From: JAWWPY01 sp033854735 | GTDB taxonomy: Bacteria > Actinomycetota > Actinomycetes > Streptosporangiales > Streptosporangiaceae | Assembly (NCBI GenBank): GCA_033854735.1 | Contig: JAWWPY010000457.1 | Location: 1 to 64,000 of the forward strand | Reading direction: 5' to 3' | Length of the DNA: 64,000 nucleotides | Part shown: one piece after another, positions 34,360-42,735 of the stretch | Numbering within the stretch: the stretch's first letter is position 1 | Layout: each line of letters begins with the position of its first letter | Notes under the pieces: generated by a model | What the model saw: the letters and a program-made list of their open reading frames with translations, nothing else | What the model was told of the DNA's origin: nothing | Databases searched by the model: none | Translations under genes and position numbers: made by a program

Positions 34360-35223
34360 TCAGGGCCGGAGGACCTCGGCCACCTCGAGCCACGTCGTCA
34401 CATGAGACGCGGTGTGATGCCGGATCGACCAGTCGACCAGGCGCAGGCTCATGTGCGCCCAGCAGGCCAGGATCACCTCGTCGGAGGCGGCGTCACGCAG
34501 CCGCCCGCCGAGCCAGCGGCCCTGGTCGGGGGCCCGGTGGGCGAGATCGAACCGAAGCGTGAACAGGTCGAGATACCCGTTGCTGCGGCCCGCGCCGTCC
34601 CAGTCCACCACGCCGGTCACCGCCCCGGCCGTGTCGACCAGGACGTTCTCCGGGTGGAAGTCGAAGTGCACGAGGTCGTCGCCGGCCAGCCGCTCGGGCA
34701 CCGCGGCCCCGATCTCCTCGACCTCCGCCAGCAGCCGTGCCGTCCGCCGGTCGTAGTGGGCCAGCGGCCCGTGCAGGCAGTAACCGGGGCCGTCCGCTCG
34801 CAGGTACAGCGACGGATCCGGCCGGTCTGCGTGGCCGGCCAGGATGCCGCGGCACCGCCGGTTCACCTCGATCATCGATTCGACCGTGCGGCGGCCGACG
34901 ACGGCCGGCGGCGAGCCGGGCAGCAGTTCCTGCACGATCGCCACCGCGGACGGCAGTTCCGCGACCAGTTCGTAGCGGGGAGCCGGAACTCCGTGCGCGC
35001 GTCCCGCCGCGAGCAGCGACTCAGTCCGCCGGGCGGCGTCCGCGTGGCCGGGCGGCGCGCAGGTGAGCACCGAGCGGTGCCCGTCGGGCCAGCGAACGTA
35101 GGCGGCACCGACCTGGCCGCCGGGACACATGCCGGTCAGGCTCAGGCGGACCCCCATGACCGTGGCGAGCTGGCGGACCACCGCGCCGGCGTCCAGCCGT
35201 GCGGCCCGGGGGAACTCGGTCAC
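34360..35223 (-). CDS. Aminoglycoside-phosphotransferase-fold (APH) family kinase
   Basis: A 287-residue small-molecule kinase of the APH/choline kinase fold. The catalytic loop is LVHFDFHPENVLVD, keeping the Asp and Asn of HxDxxxxN. The metal-binding DxD region is GVVDWDGAGRSNGYLDL. The substrate may be an aminoglycoside, another antibiotic or a metabolite, and the sequence does not decide. The GTG at 35223 has TACCGT (35235-35230) 6 nt upstream, which fits a leaderless transcript. Confidence 0.75.
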   Translation of the reverse strand: MTEFPRAARLDAGAVVRQLATVMGVRLSLTGMCPGGQVGAAYVRWPDGHRSVLTCAPPGHADAARRTESLLAAGRAHGVPAPRYELVAELPSAVAIVQELLPGSPPAVVGRRTVESMIEVNRRCRGILAGHADRPDPSLYLRADGPGYCLHGPLAHYDRRTARLLAEVEEIGAAVPERLAGDDLVHFDFHPENVLVDTAGAVTGVVDWDGAGRSNGYLDLFTLRFDLAHRAPDQGRWLGGRLRDAASDEVILACWAHMSLRLVDWSIRHHTASHVTTWLEVAEVLRP

Positions 35224-35229
35224 CGACCC

Positions 35230-35235
35230 ACGGTA
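35230..35235 (-). promoter_or_regulatory. -10 element of a leaderless promoter (APH gene)
   Basis: Minus-strand TACCGT is followed by GGGTCG and the GTG start, the same spacing as at 11204, 33612, 56450 and 62376. Confidence 0.45.
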
Positions 35236-35258
35236 CCGGCGGTGACTCCGCGCCCCGG

Positions 35259-35292
35259 ACGCGCGTCAGCGTGCGGGACGGGTCACCGGGAC
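35259..35292. repeat. Left copy of an exact 34-bp direct repeat
   Basis: It is identical over 34 bp to 38646-38679. It begins ACGCGCGTCAGCG and ends TCACCGGGAC. This copy is intergenic. The other copy contains the last codons and stop of pobA, so this one looks like a transplanted pobA 3' end. Confidence 0.9.
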
Positions 35293-35350
35293 GCTAACGC
35301 TAATGGTCTGGCCGTCCCGATAGTACGAATTCGGTAGCCGCACCGAGCTG

Positions 35351-35401
35351 TTGACATGCAGCCATCAGGCTGCCTATAGTTATGCAGTCCGATGGCTGCA
35401 T
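35351..35401 (+). promoter_or_regulatory. ArsR-SRPBCC promoter with operator palindromes
   Basis: TTGACA (35351-35356) and TATAGT (35375-35380) are 18 bp apart, a near-consensus promoter. ATGCAGCCAT (35356-35365) and its exact inverse ATGGCTGCAT (35392-35401) flank the -10. GCAGCC-ATCA-GGCTGC is a perfect palindrome inside the spacer. Autoregulation by the encoded ArsR domain is likely. Confidence 0.7.
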
Positions 35402-35422
35402 ATTTAGATGAGGCGATCCGTG

Positions 35423-36232
35423 ATGGACGAGGTGTTCAGGGCGCTGGCTGACGCCAGCCGCCGCCAGCTGCTGGACAGCCTGAACGCCCGCAATGGCCAG
35501 ACGCTGGGCGAGCTGTGCGGTCTGCTCGACATGGCCCGCCAGTCGGCCAGTAAGCATCTCGCGGTGCTGGAGGAGGCCAACCTGGTCACGACCGTGTGGC
35601 GGGGCCGCCAGAAGCTGCACTACCTCAACGCCGAGCCGATCAACGCGATCGCCGAGCGGTGGATCGGCCAGTACAGCCGCGAGCGCGTGCGCGCACTGGC
35701 GGACCTGAAACGAGCACTGGAGAACACGCCCATGGGACGACCCGAGTTCGTCTACACGACCTACATCAGCACCACACCGCAGCGCCTGTGGCAAGCGCTG
35801 ACCGAGCCCGCCTTCTCCCGCCACTACCTCGGGCATGCGATCGAATCCGACTGGAAGATCGGATCCACCTACGTCTGGGACCAGGACGGCCTGAAAATCG
35901 AACATCCCGACCAGGTCATCCTGGAGTGCGAGCCCTACCGCAGGCTGGCGTTCACATTCCATACGTTCACGCCCGAGCTAGCCACGGTCGCCGGGCTTAG
36001 CGGGGACACGATCACGCGCGCGGCCGGTGAGCGGCGCTCGAAGGTCGCGTTCGACATCGAACCGCACGGAGACCAGGTCAAGCTGACGGTCGTGCACGAC
36101 GACTTCGAACCCGGCAGCACCGTGCTCAAGCTCATCAACCACGGCTGGCCGGTCAAGCTCTCCAACCTCAAGAGCATGCTCGAGCAGTCACCTGGTGGCG
36201 GCGGACAGACTCAAGCAGCCGTAGCCAGCTAA
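35423..36232 (+). CDS. ArsR-family regulator fused to an SRPBCC (AHSA1-like) domain
   Basis: A 269-residue fusion. Residues 1-90 are an ArsR winged helix: VFRALADASRRQLLDSL and LCGLLDMARQSASKHLAVLEEANLVTTVWRGRQKLHYLN. No metal-binding CxC is present, so it is not a metal sensor. Residues 105-255 are an SRPBCC/AHSA1 fold (FVYTTYISTTPQRLWQALTEP and KVAFDIEPHGDQVKLTVVHDDF) that can hold a hydrophobic ligand. A one-protein ligand sensor is implied. I chose the ATG at 35423, 9 nt after GAGG and directly before the conserved DEVFRALAD. The ATG at 35408 is an alternative. The MFS gene downstream is the likely target. Confidence 0.8.
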   Translation: MDEVFRALADASRRQLLDSLNARNGQTLGELCGLLDMARQSASKHLAVLEEANLVTTVWRGRQKLHYLNAEPINAIAERWIGQYSRERVRALADLKRALENTPMGRPEFVYTTYISTTPQRLWQALTEPAFSRHYLGHAIESDWKIGSTYVWDQDGLKIEHPDQVILECEPYRRLAFTFHTFTPELATVAGLSGDTITRAAGERRSKVAFDIEPHGDQVKLTVVHDDFEPGSTVLKLINHGWPVKLSNLKSMLEQSPGGGGQTQAAVAS

Positions 36233-36352
36233 CACCCCTCCCGGATCTGCCCTCACTCATCCGGCCCCAGCCGAGGGTCCGCTCCCGCGCGCCCGAAATC
36301 AGCTCGCCAGCCCACACAAACCAATGTGCCTACACGCTAAGGAGCGGTTGCA

Positions 36353-37837
36353 ATGGACGAGCACAACGCCGACGCGGCTCGCAGATGGAACCCAACCTGG
36401 ACGCTCGCCGTCGCCTCACTCGCGCTGATGATGGCGTTCCTGGACTCTCTCGTGGTCACGACCGCCCTGCCGACCCTGCGGGTCTCGCTGCACAGCAGCC
36501 TCACCACTCTCGAGTGGACCGTCAACGCCTACAACCTCTCCTTCGCCTGCCTGCTCCTGACGGGGGCAGCACTCGGCGACCGCTTCGGCCGGCGGCGGAT
36601 GCTCTGCACCGGCCTGGCGATCTTCACCGGAGCGTCCCTGCTCGCAGGATCGGCACCGACGACCGGCGTGCTCGTGGCCGCCCGGGCGATGCAAGGCGCC
36701 GGCGCGGCGATCATGGTGCCACTGACCCTCACTCTTGTCACCGGTGCGTACCCGCCCGAGCGGCGGGGATGGGCGATCGGCATCTGGGGTGGAGTCGCGG
36801 GCCTGAGCGGCGCGATCGGGCCGTTCATCGGCGGCGCCGTCGTGCAGACGATCGGATGGCACTGGATCTTCTGGATCAACCTGCCCGTCGGCCTGGCGCT
36901 GATCCCGATTGTGCTGCTGCGTGTCCGCGAAAGCCACGGCGGCCACCCACGCCTGGACATCCCCGGCGCCGGACTCGCCACCACCGGGCTGTTCGGGATC
37001 ACCTGGGCCATCGTCCGCACGAACACGGCCGGCTGGGGCAGCTCCGAGGTCATCGCAACGTTGATCGCCGGTCTCGCTGTGGTCGGGCTGTTCGTGCTCT
37101 GGGAGCGGCGCACTACCCACCCGATGCTCTCGCTTGCGATGTTCCGGCAAGCGAGCTTCACCGCTGCCAACGGCATCAGCTTCTGCCTGTTCGCAGGACT
37201 GTTCGGCGCCCTGTTCCTGATGTCCCAGTTCCTCCAGACCGCGCAAGGCCGCAGCCCGCTGCAGGCAGGCGCCGAGCTTCTCGTCTGGAGCGCGACCGGA
37301 CTCTTCGTCGCGCCGATCGCCGGCCGCCTCGCCGGCCGCCACGGCAACCGGCCGTTCATGCTCGCCGGCCTGGTGATGCAAACGGCGGGCCTGGCATTCC
37401 TTGCGATCATCGCCCGCACACATACCCCATTCCTGGAGATGGCCCCGCTGCTGCTCATCGCCGGCGCCGGCACCGCAATGGTGTTCCCTACCGTGGCGAA
37501 CGAGGTCATGGCATCGGTAGCCCCGCACGAGACCGGCATCGCCTCCGGAACCAACAGCGCGCTACGCGAGCTCGGAGGCGTCTTCGGCATCGCCGTGCTC
37601 GCCTCCGTCTTCACCCGTCCCGGCGTCTACAGCTCACCAGACACGTTCGTCGCGGGCTTCAGGTCAGCACTGTGGGTCGCCGTCGCCTTCTCGGCGGCCG
37701 GGATCCCTCTCGCCCTATCAATCAAACATCCGTTGCCCTCGGCCGTCCCGGCCGGACCAGGCACGCCAGCGCGAGGCCCAGAACTATCGCCTTCCCCCGT
37801 CCCCGTCCAGCCGGCCGCGATGCCACAGGCTGGATGA
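36353..37837 (+). CDS. MFS drug-efflux-type transporter (DHA2/EmrB-QacA group)
   Basis: A 494-residue transporter with about 14 membrane helices. Helix 1 reads ASLALMMAFLDSLVVTTALPTL, with the conserved D and T of the DHA2 group. Motif A is GDRFGRRRMLCTG and motif C is GVAGLSGAIGPFIGGAVVQ. It is probably a proton-driven efflux pump for hydrophobic drugs. AAGGAG lies 8 nt before the ATG. It follows the ArsR-SRPBCC gene by 120 bp in the same direction. Confidence 0.85.
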   Translation: MDEHNADAARRWNPTWTLAVASLALMMAFLDSLVVTTALPTLRVSLHSSLTTLEWTVNAYNLSFACLLLTGAALGDRFGRRRMLCTGLAIFTGASLLAGSAPTTGVLVAARAMQGAGAAIMVPLTLTLVTGAYPPERRGWAIGIWGGVAGLSGAIGPFIGGAVVQTIGWHWIFWINLPVGLALIPIVLLRVRESHGGHPRLDIPGAGLATTGLFGITWAIVRTNTAGWGSSEVIATLIAGLAVVGLFVLWERRTTHPMLSLAMFRQASFTAANGISFCLFAGLFGALFLMSQFLQTAQGRSPLQAGAELLVWSATGLFVAPIAGRLAGRHGNRPFMLAGLVMQTAGLAFLAIIARTHTPFLEMAPLLLIAGAGTAMVFPTVANEVMASVAPHETGIASGTNSALRELGGVFGIAVLASVFTRPGVYSSPDTFVAGFRSALWVAVAFSAAGIPLALSIKHPLPSAVPAGPGTPARGPELSPSPVPVQPAAMPQAG

Positions 37838-37898
37838 GTGCCGGCATGGCAGCGATGCTGTGACCTCCGACCCGGAAAGAGAAAAAGGGTGATGCCAG

Positions 37899-38636
37899 AT
37901 GGTGAAGCACAAAGTCGCGACACGCGAGGAGTGGCTTGCGGCTCGCAACCAGCTGCTTGCGAAGGAGAAAGAATTGACGCGCCGCGGCGACCAGCTCGCT
38001 GCGGCGCGGCGCAACCTCCCCTGGGTGCCGATCGAGAAGGAATACCGCTTCGGCACCGACAACGGGCCCAAGACGCTGCCAGAACTGTTTGACGGGCGCT
38101 CGCAGCTGATCGTCTACCACTTCATGTTCGGCCCGGCCTACACGGCCGGCTGCCCGACCTGTTCCTCGGCGGCGGACACCTTCAACGGCGCCGTACCCCA
38201 CCTGAACGCCCGCGATGTGACCTTCACCTGTATCTCGCGGGCTCCGCTGGACAAACTCCAGGCCTACAAGCGGCGGATGGGCTGGAGCTTCCCGTGGGCA
38301 TCCTCACACCGAAGCGACTACAACTTCGACCTTGAGATCTCACGGCCGGAAGAGGTAACCCGCGAGCTCCTGGCCGGCAGCGTCCCCCCAGTTGCCGCCG
38401 AACTGGCGCAGCAGTGTGGGACCGAGCCCGCGGCATATCTGTCTGAGCAGCCGGTGATGAGTACTTACGCGCTCGAGGACGGGACCGCCTGCCTGACCTA
38501 CTCCACGACCGCCCGCGGGCTGGAGTTCATGATGGCCTACTACGGCTTCCTCGACCGCGCCCCGCTGGGCCGTAACGAGGGGGACGCGCCCATGCGGTGG
38601 CTGCGTCGCCACGACGAGTACGGAACGCGAACTTAG
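37899..38636 (+). CDS. DUF899 thioredoxin-fold protein
   Basis: A 245-residue DUF899 protein: VATREEWLAARNQLLAKEKELTRRGDQL at the N terminus, then LIVYHFMFGPAYTAGCPTCSSAADTF with a CPTC active-site-like pair, and FTCISRAPLDKLQAYKRRMGWSFPWASS. The family is thioredoxin-like and often sits beside SRPBCC or glyoxalase-type genes. A redox role is probable, the substrate unknown. It lies 61 bp after the MFS gene and is the last gene inside the repeat-bounded block. Confidence 0.85.
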   Translation: MVKHKVATREEWLAARNQLLAKEKELTRRGDQLAAARRNLPWVPIEKEYRFGTDNGPKTLPELFDGRSQLIVYHFMFGPAYTAGCPTCSSAADTFNGAVPHLNARDVTFTCISRAPLDKLQAYKRRMGWSFPWASSHRSDYNFDLEISRPEEVTRELLAGSVPPVAAELAQQCGTEPAAYLSEQPVMSTYALEDGTACLTYSTTARGLEFMMAYYGFLDRAPLGRNEGDAPMRWLRRHDEYGTRT

Positions 38637-38645
38637 CCGCGCCGA

Positions 38646-38679
38646 ACGCGCGTCAGCGTGCGGGACGGGTCACCGGGAC
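38646..38679. repeat. Right copy of the exact 34-bp direct repeat
   Basis: Identical to 35259-35292. It covers the last nine codons of pobA, including the stop, plus 7 bp downstream. Confidence 0.9.
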
Positions 38680-39843
38680 CGCGTAGCCGGTGTAGTTCTC
38701 GGCCAGCGAGGTCGCGGCCGCCCGGGAGGTGGTGACGTAACGGAGCTGGGAGAGCTGCAGCTGGGTCTCCATGGCGTCGGCGCCCGGGGTGGCGTGCAGC
38801 ATCGAGGTCATCCACCAGGAGAAGTGAGTGGACCGCCAGACCCGGTCCAGGCAGGTGGCGGAGTAGGCGTCGGCGGGCCCCCGGTCGCCCCGCAGCAGCC
38901 CGTCGAGCGCGCCGGCCAGCACGGCCACGTCGGCGAGGGCCAGGTTGAGCCCCTTGGCGCCGGTCGGCGGCACGATGTGCGCGGCGTCGCCGGCCAGGAA
39001 CAGCCGGCCGAACTGCATCGGCGCGGTGACGAAGCTGCGCATCGGCGTGACGGCCTTGTCCAGGATGGGGCCTTCCTTCAGGTTCCATCCGGGCAGCGCG
39101 AACCGCTCCTGCAGCTCCCCCCAGATCCGGTCGTCCGGCCAGGCCGCGATGTCCTCGTCCGGCGAGACCTGCAGGTAGAGGCGGCTGACCTGGGGGCTGC
39201 GCAGGCTGTGCAGGGCGAAGCCGTGCGGGTGGTGGGCGTAGATCAGTTCGTCTGTGGAGGGCGGCACGTCGGCCAGGATGCCGAGCCACGCGTACGGGTA
39301 GCTGCGCTCCCACGTGGTCAGCAGGCCCGCGGGGATGGCGGGCCGGCAGATCCCGTGGAAGCCATCGCATCCGGCGATAGCGTCACATGTGACCTCATGC
39401 TTGACGCCGTCCGCGCTGGTGTACCGCATGACCGGCTGGTCGGTGTCGAGACAGTCCACTTCGGTGCCCGTCACCTCGAACTCAAGGGAGCCGCCCACGG
39501 AGATTCGTTGCGCTATGAGATCTTTGACCACCTCGGTCTGGGCGTACACGGTGACGGTGCGCCCGCCGGTGAGGTCGCGGAAGTCGATATGCTGCCGCTG
39601 CCCGGCGAACTGCAGGTAGATGCCGCCGTGCTCCAGGCCCAGCCGGTCCAGCCGGCCTGCCAGCCCGGCCTCGCGGAGCAGGGCGACGCTGCCGTCCTCG
39701 AGCACCCCGGCCCGCTGCCGTGCCTCGCAGTACGCCCGGCTGCGGGTCTCGATCACGACCGAGTCGATTCCGCGCAGCGCAAGTAGATGCGACAGCAGCA
39801 GGCCGGCCGGGCCGGCCCCGACGATGCCTACCTGGGTGCGCAT
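38653..39843 (-). CDS. pobA: 4-hydroxybenzoate 3-monooxygenase
   Basis: A 396-residue FAD monooxygenase that hydroxylates 4-hydroxybenzoate to protocatechuate. The FAD loop is GIVGAGPAGLLLSHLLALRG. The PobA-type RQRAGVLEDG follows, then AGCDGFHGICR (DG motif) and FLAGDAAHIVPPTGAKGLNLALADV (GD motif). HGFALHSLRS carries the Ser and Arg that bind the substrate carboxylate. Length matches the family. AGAGGAC precedes the ATG. The gene is 15 bp downstream of the aldehyde dehydrogenase, in one operon. Confidence 0.9.
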   Translation of the reverse strand: MRTQVGIVGAGPAGLLLSHLLALRGIDSVVIETRSRAYCEARQRAGVLEDGSVALLREAGLAGRLDRLGLEHGGIYLQFAGQRQHIDFRDLTGGRTVTVYAQTEVVKDLIAQRISVGGSLEFEVTGTEVDCLDTDQPVMRYTSADGVKHEVTCDAIAGCDGFHGICRPAIPAGLLTTWERSYPYAWLGILADVPPSTDELIYAHHPHGFALHSLRSPQVSRLYLQVSPDEDIAAWPDDRIWGELQERFALPGWNLKEGPILDKAVTPMRSFVTAPMQFGRLFLAGDAAHIVPPTGAKGLNLALADVAVLAGALDGLLRGDRGPADAYSATCLDRVWRSTHFSWWMTSMLHATPGADAMETQLQLSQLRYVTTSRAAATSLAENYTGYAVPVTRPAR

Positions 39844-39858
39844 GTCCTCTGGCCCTGC

Positions 39859-41316
39859 CTAGAAAGGATAGGGAGCGATCTCCCCGCGAACGGTGACCCA
39901 GCGGGTGTCGGTGAACGCGTCCAGGTTCGCGGTCCCGCCGAACCGGGCGCCGGTCCCCGAGGCGAAAATGCCGCCGAACGGGGTGTTGGGGGAATCGTCC
40001 ACGGTCTGGTCGTTGATGTGCACGATGCCGGTCGGGATCCGGCGGGCCAGGTCAAGGCCGCGCATCACGTCGCCGGTCAGGATGCCCAGGGACAGGCCGT
40101 ACTCGGTGTCGGCGGCGAGCTTCGCCGCCTCGTCCGCGGTGGAGAAGCGGATGACCGGGGCCACCGGCCCGAACACCTCGTTGGCGTAGGCGGGCATGGT
40201 GGGCTCGACGTCGGCCAGCACGGTGGGCTGGTAGAAGAGCCCCTCGTACGTGCCGCCCGCGGCCAGCCGGGCCCCGGCGTCCACGGTCGCGGTGACCAGG
40301 CCGTGGATCTTGTCGCGCTGCCGCTCGTCGATAATCGGGCCCAGGGCGACCTGGCCGGTGGCGGGGTCGCCGACCGGCAGGTGATCGGCCTTGGCCGCGA
40401 GGCGGCTGACGTAGTCGTCGTATACGGCCTCATGCACCAGGTGGCGGCCGGTGGTCATGCAGATCTGGCCCTGATGGAGGAACGAACCCCAAGCGCCAGC
40501 CGACGCCGCCTTGTCCAGATCCGCGTCGTCCAGGATGATCAGCGCCGAGTTGCCGCCGAGTTCCAGGTGGATGCGCTTGAGGTGCTGCCCGGCCAGTGCA
40601 CCGATGTGGCGGCCGACGGCGGTGGACCCGGTGAACGAGATGACCCGGACCAGGGGATGGGTGATCAGCGCTTCGCCGGTGTCCGGGCCGCCGGGGAGCA
40701 CATGCAGCAACCCCTCGGGCAGGCCGGCCTCCTCGAAGACCCGGGCCAGGACCACCCCGCCGCAGACGGCCGTGCGCGGGTCGGGCTTGAGCACGACGGC
40801 GTTGCCCAGCGCCAGTGCGGGGGCCACCGAGCGGATCGCCAGGATCTGCGGGAAGTTGAACGGGGAGATTACGCCCACCACGCCGACCGGCATCCGCTCG
40901 GCCCAGCTGAGGTGGGGGGACTCGCTCGGCAGAAGCTCACCGTAGGGTCGCGAGGGCAGCGTCGCGGCCTCGTAGACCTCCTCGGTCGCTACGTGCGTCT
41001 CGAACTGGGCCGCGGGGACGATCTTGCCGCCTTCCCGGATGCTCCAGCCCTCGATCTCCTCCGCGTTGGCCTTCCAGATGTCACCAGCCCGGCGGAGGAT
41101 GGCGGCACGCTCGGTGTACGGCAGCGCGGCCCAGGCGGGCTGAGCCGCCGCGGCCGCCGTGGCGGCCGTGGCGACGTCGGCGGGCGAGGCGATGCCCACC
41201 CGGCCTATTTCCGCTCCGGTGGCCGGCTCGATGACCGCGGCGTCTCCGCCACTGGCCTGCTGCCAGCCTGCGGAGTAGACCTTGCCCGACCAGATCGATT
41301 CGTCAATGAACGTCAC
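39859..41316 (-). CDS. Aromatic aldehyde (benzaldehyde-type) dehydrogenase
   Basis: A 485-residue NAD(P)-dependent aldehyde dehydrogenase. The catalytic Cys is in GQICMTTGR, the general base Glu in HLELGGNSALI, and the cofactor loop is VISFTGSTAVGRHIG. The overall sequence resembles actinobacterial benzaldehyde dehydrogenases. Coupled to pobA it would oxidise 4-hydroxybenzaldehyde to 4-hydroxybenzoate, which PobA then converts to protocatechuate (inference from context). It starts with GTG and has GAGGAG 8 nt upstream. Confidence 0.85.
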   Translation of the reverse strand: MTFIDESIWSGKVYSAGWQQASGGDAAVIEPATGAEIGRVGIASPADVATAATAAAAAQPAWAALPYTERAAILRRAGDIWKANAEEIEGWSIREGGKIVPAAQFETHVATEEVYEAATLPSRPYGELLPSESPHLSWAERMPVGVVGVISPFNFPQILAIRSVAPALALGNAVVLKPDPRTAVCGGVVLARVFEEAGLPEGLLHVLPGGPDTGEALITHPLVRVISFTGSTAVGRHIGALAGQHLKRIHLELGGNSALIILDDADLDKAASAGAWGSFLHQGQICMTTGRHLVHEAVYDDYVSRLAAKADHLPVGDPATGQVALGPIIDERQRDKIHGLVTATVDAGARLAAGGTYEGLFYQPTVLADVEPTMPAYANEVFGPVAPVIRFSTADEAAKLAADTEYGLSLGILTGDVMRGLDLARRIPTGIVHINDQTVDDSPNTPFGGIFASGTGARFGGTANLDAFTDTRWVTVRGEIAPYPF

Positions 41317-41344
41317 CGGATGCTCCTCAACGTCTCGTGCGCAC

Positions 41345-41405
41345 TACGAACATCAGTTCTGAGTACGAACACGCTGAATCTAAGTGATGCCATAGCGAGT
41401 GTCAA
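41345..41405 (-). promoter_or_regulatory. Promoter and operator of the pobA operon
   Basis: Minus-strand TTGACA (41405-41400) and TAGATT (41382-41377) are 17 bp apart. Two direct copies of TGTTCGTA (plus-strand TACGAACA at 41345-41352 and 41364-41371) overlap and follow the expected start of transcription. GTTCG-type boxes like these are used by IclR-family regulators of aromatic catabolism. No IclR gene is in the window. Confidence 0.6.
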
Positions 41406-41427
41406 CGCGATCATGGGAACCTGCAAT

Positions 41428-42684
41428 TCAGCCGGAGCGCGCCGCTTCGTAGGTGTCGATAGCCAGGCCTAGCTGCGCGAACTTCTGGGTGTATTCGACC
41501 GGCGCGACACCGGGCGGGGTGGGCGGCCGGTTCGGGTCCTGGTACTGGTCACCGAGGTTGGAGAACACGGCGGTGATGTAGTGGCGGTCCGCCCGGCCGG
41601 GCAGGGACGTCACGATGCCGGCGTCCGCGCCTGAGTTCGATACCCACCCGGGCTTGTGCGCGAAGGTCACGTGCGCGGTGTGGTTGCAGGGCTGAACGTC
41701 CTGGCCGAAGTAGTTGCCATCGACGGTCACGGTGCCGTCAGGGGCGATCCACCGCTGCGCGATGACCTGAGGGATGCCCGGCGCGGGATAGCCGGCCCCG
41801 CAGTAGTTCGGCGTCGACAGCATCCAGTTCCAGCCCTGCTGGCCGAGCTCGTGCCTGACGAGCCGGCGGGCTGACGGGCTCAGGATCGCGCTGGTCACTG
41901 GCGTGCCACCCGGGGCGGTCCACAGGGTGCCCGGAGCGCCGTTCGAGGACCAGGTCAGCGAGGCGTCTATGTACCCCCCGACGGTGTTGCTCGACGCGGG
42001 GCCGCACAACGAGCTCACCTGCGTTGGCTGGTAGTTGTAGACGTCGTCCAGGCTGATCTCCCCGCTGTCCACCAGCCGCAGGACGCCGAAGTTCACTATC
42101 AGCTTCAGGACCGACGCCGGATAGGGCAGCATGAAATCAATCGGCGCGGTCTCGCGGCCGGGCACCACATCGATGGTTCCCTGGGCGTGATTCGTGTACC
42201 AGCCGGCGTCATCCCATTGGCGCCAGCATACGTCGGTGGTATGGAAATCCTGGTCAACCGGTACCACGATTCCGTGCGGGTACTGCGGGCTCATCAGCAC
42301 GGTGCCGGACGAGATGATCCGGCCCGCCTTGTCCAGCTCGAGAACGGTGGCGTCTATCTGCGGCTGCTGGACGATCGGCTGGGCGGCGCTGGCCTTGGTG
42401 GCGTATATGCGGGCGCGCTGCTGAGACGTGACAACGTTCTTATTGACGCCGGTGGGAAGCGCCTTTGATGCCGCCGAACCAGGCGGCGCCAGGTCCAGGA
42501 CCTGCTGGAACTGCAGCTGGTCCATGGTCCGCCGCAGTTCCTGGGCGATGGGGGTCACCGGGCGGCCAGGCCCACTGGCTGCGGCCATCGGTGTTGACGC
42601 CGCCCGGGCGGCCAGGCCGGATGGGACCGACATTAAACCGGCGGCCGCTACCGCGAGCAGCGCGCCGAGCCTCCGTTGATTCAT
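41428..42684 (-). CDS. Secreted beta-lactamase-fold serine hydrolase
   Basis: A 418-residue protein with a Sec signal peptide (LGALLAVAAAGLMSVPSGLAARA, cleavage near residue 30). YPASVLKLIVNFGVLRL carries the SxxK motif of the penicillin-binding/beta-lactamase fold. SSNTVGGYIDASL and HVTFAHKPGWVSNSGADAGIV (a KPG-type third motif) support the assignment. It is probably a secreted amidase, esterase or peptidase. The substrate is unknown. GGAGAG precedes the ATG at 42684. Confidence 0.7.
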   Translation of the reverse strand: MNQRRLGALLAVAAAGLMSVPSGLAARAASTPMAAASGPGRPVTPIAQELRRTMDQLQFQQVLDLAPPGSAASKALPTGVNKNVVTSQQRARIYATKASAAQPIVQQPQIDATVLELDKAGRIISSGTVLMSPQYPHGIVVPVDQDFHTTDVCWRQWDDAGWYTNHAQGTIDVVPGRETAPIDFMLPYPASVLKLIVNFGVLRLVDSGEISLDDVYNYQPTQVSSLCGPASSNTVGGYIDASLTWSSNGAPGTLWTAPGGTPVTSAILSPSARRLVRHELGQQGWNWMLSTPNYCGAGYPAPGIPQVIAQRWIAPDGTVTVDGNYFGQDVQPCNHTAHVTFAHKPGWVSNSGADAGIVTSLPGRADRHYITAVFSNLGDQYQDPNRPPTPPGVAPVEYTQKFAQLGLAIDTYEAARSG

Positions 42685-42735
42685 TGGGCTCTCCGTTCGT
42701 GGCTGACGTGGGTGCATGCCAGAACACGGGCCGGG

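Larger units (their letters stand above)
35259..38679. other. Possible inserted cassette: ArsR-SRPBCC, MFS, DUF899
   Basis: The three rightward genes between the 34-bp repeats form a self-contained unit with its own promoter. Exact repeats at both ends suggest arrival by insertion with duplication, or by recombination at a short homology next to pobA. No integrase or transposase lies inside. Confidence 0.5.

Noticed and set aside
36385..37863. A 492-residue frame overlapping the MFS gene.
   Set aside because: Arg/Pro-rich out-of-frame shadow of a clear transporter gene.
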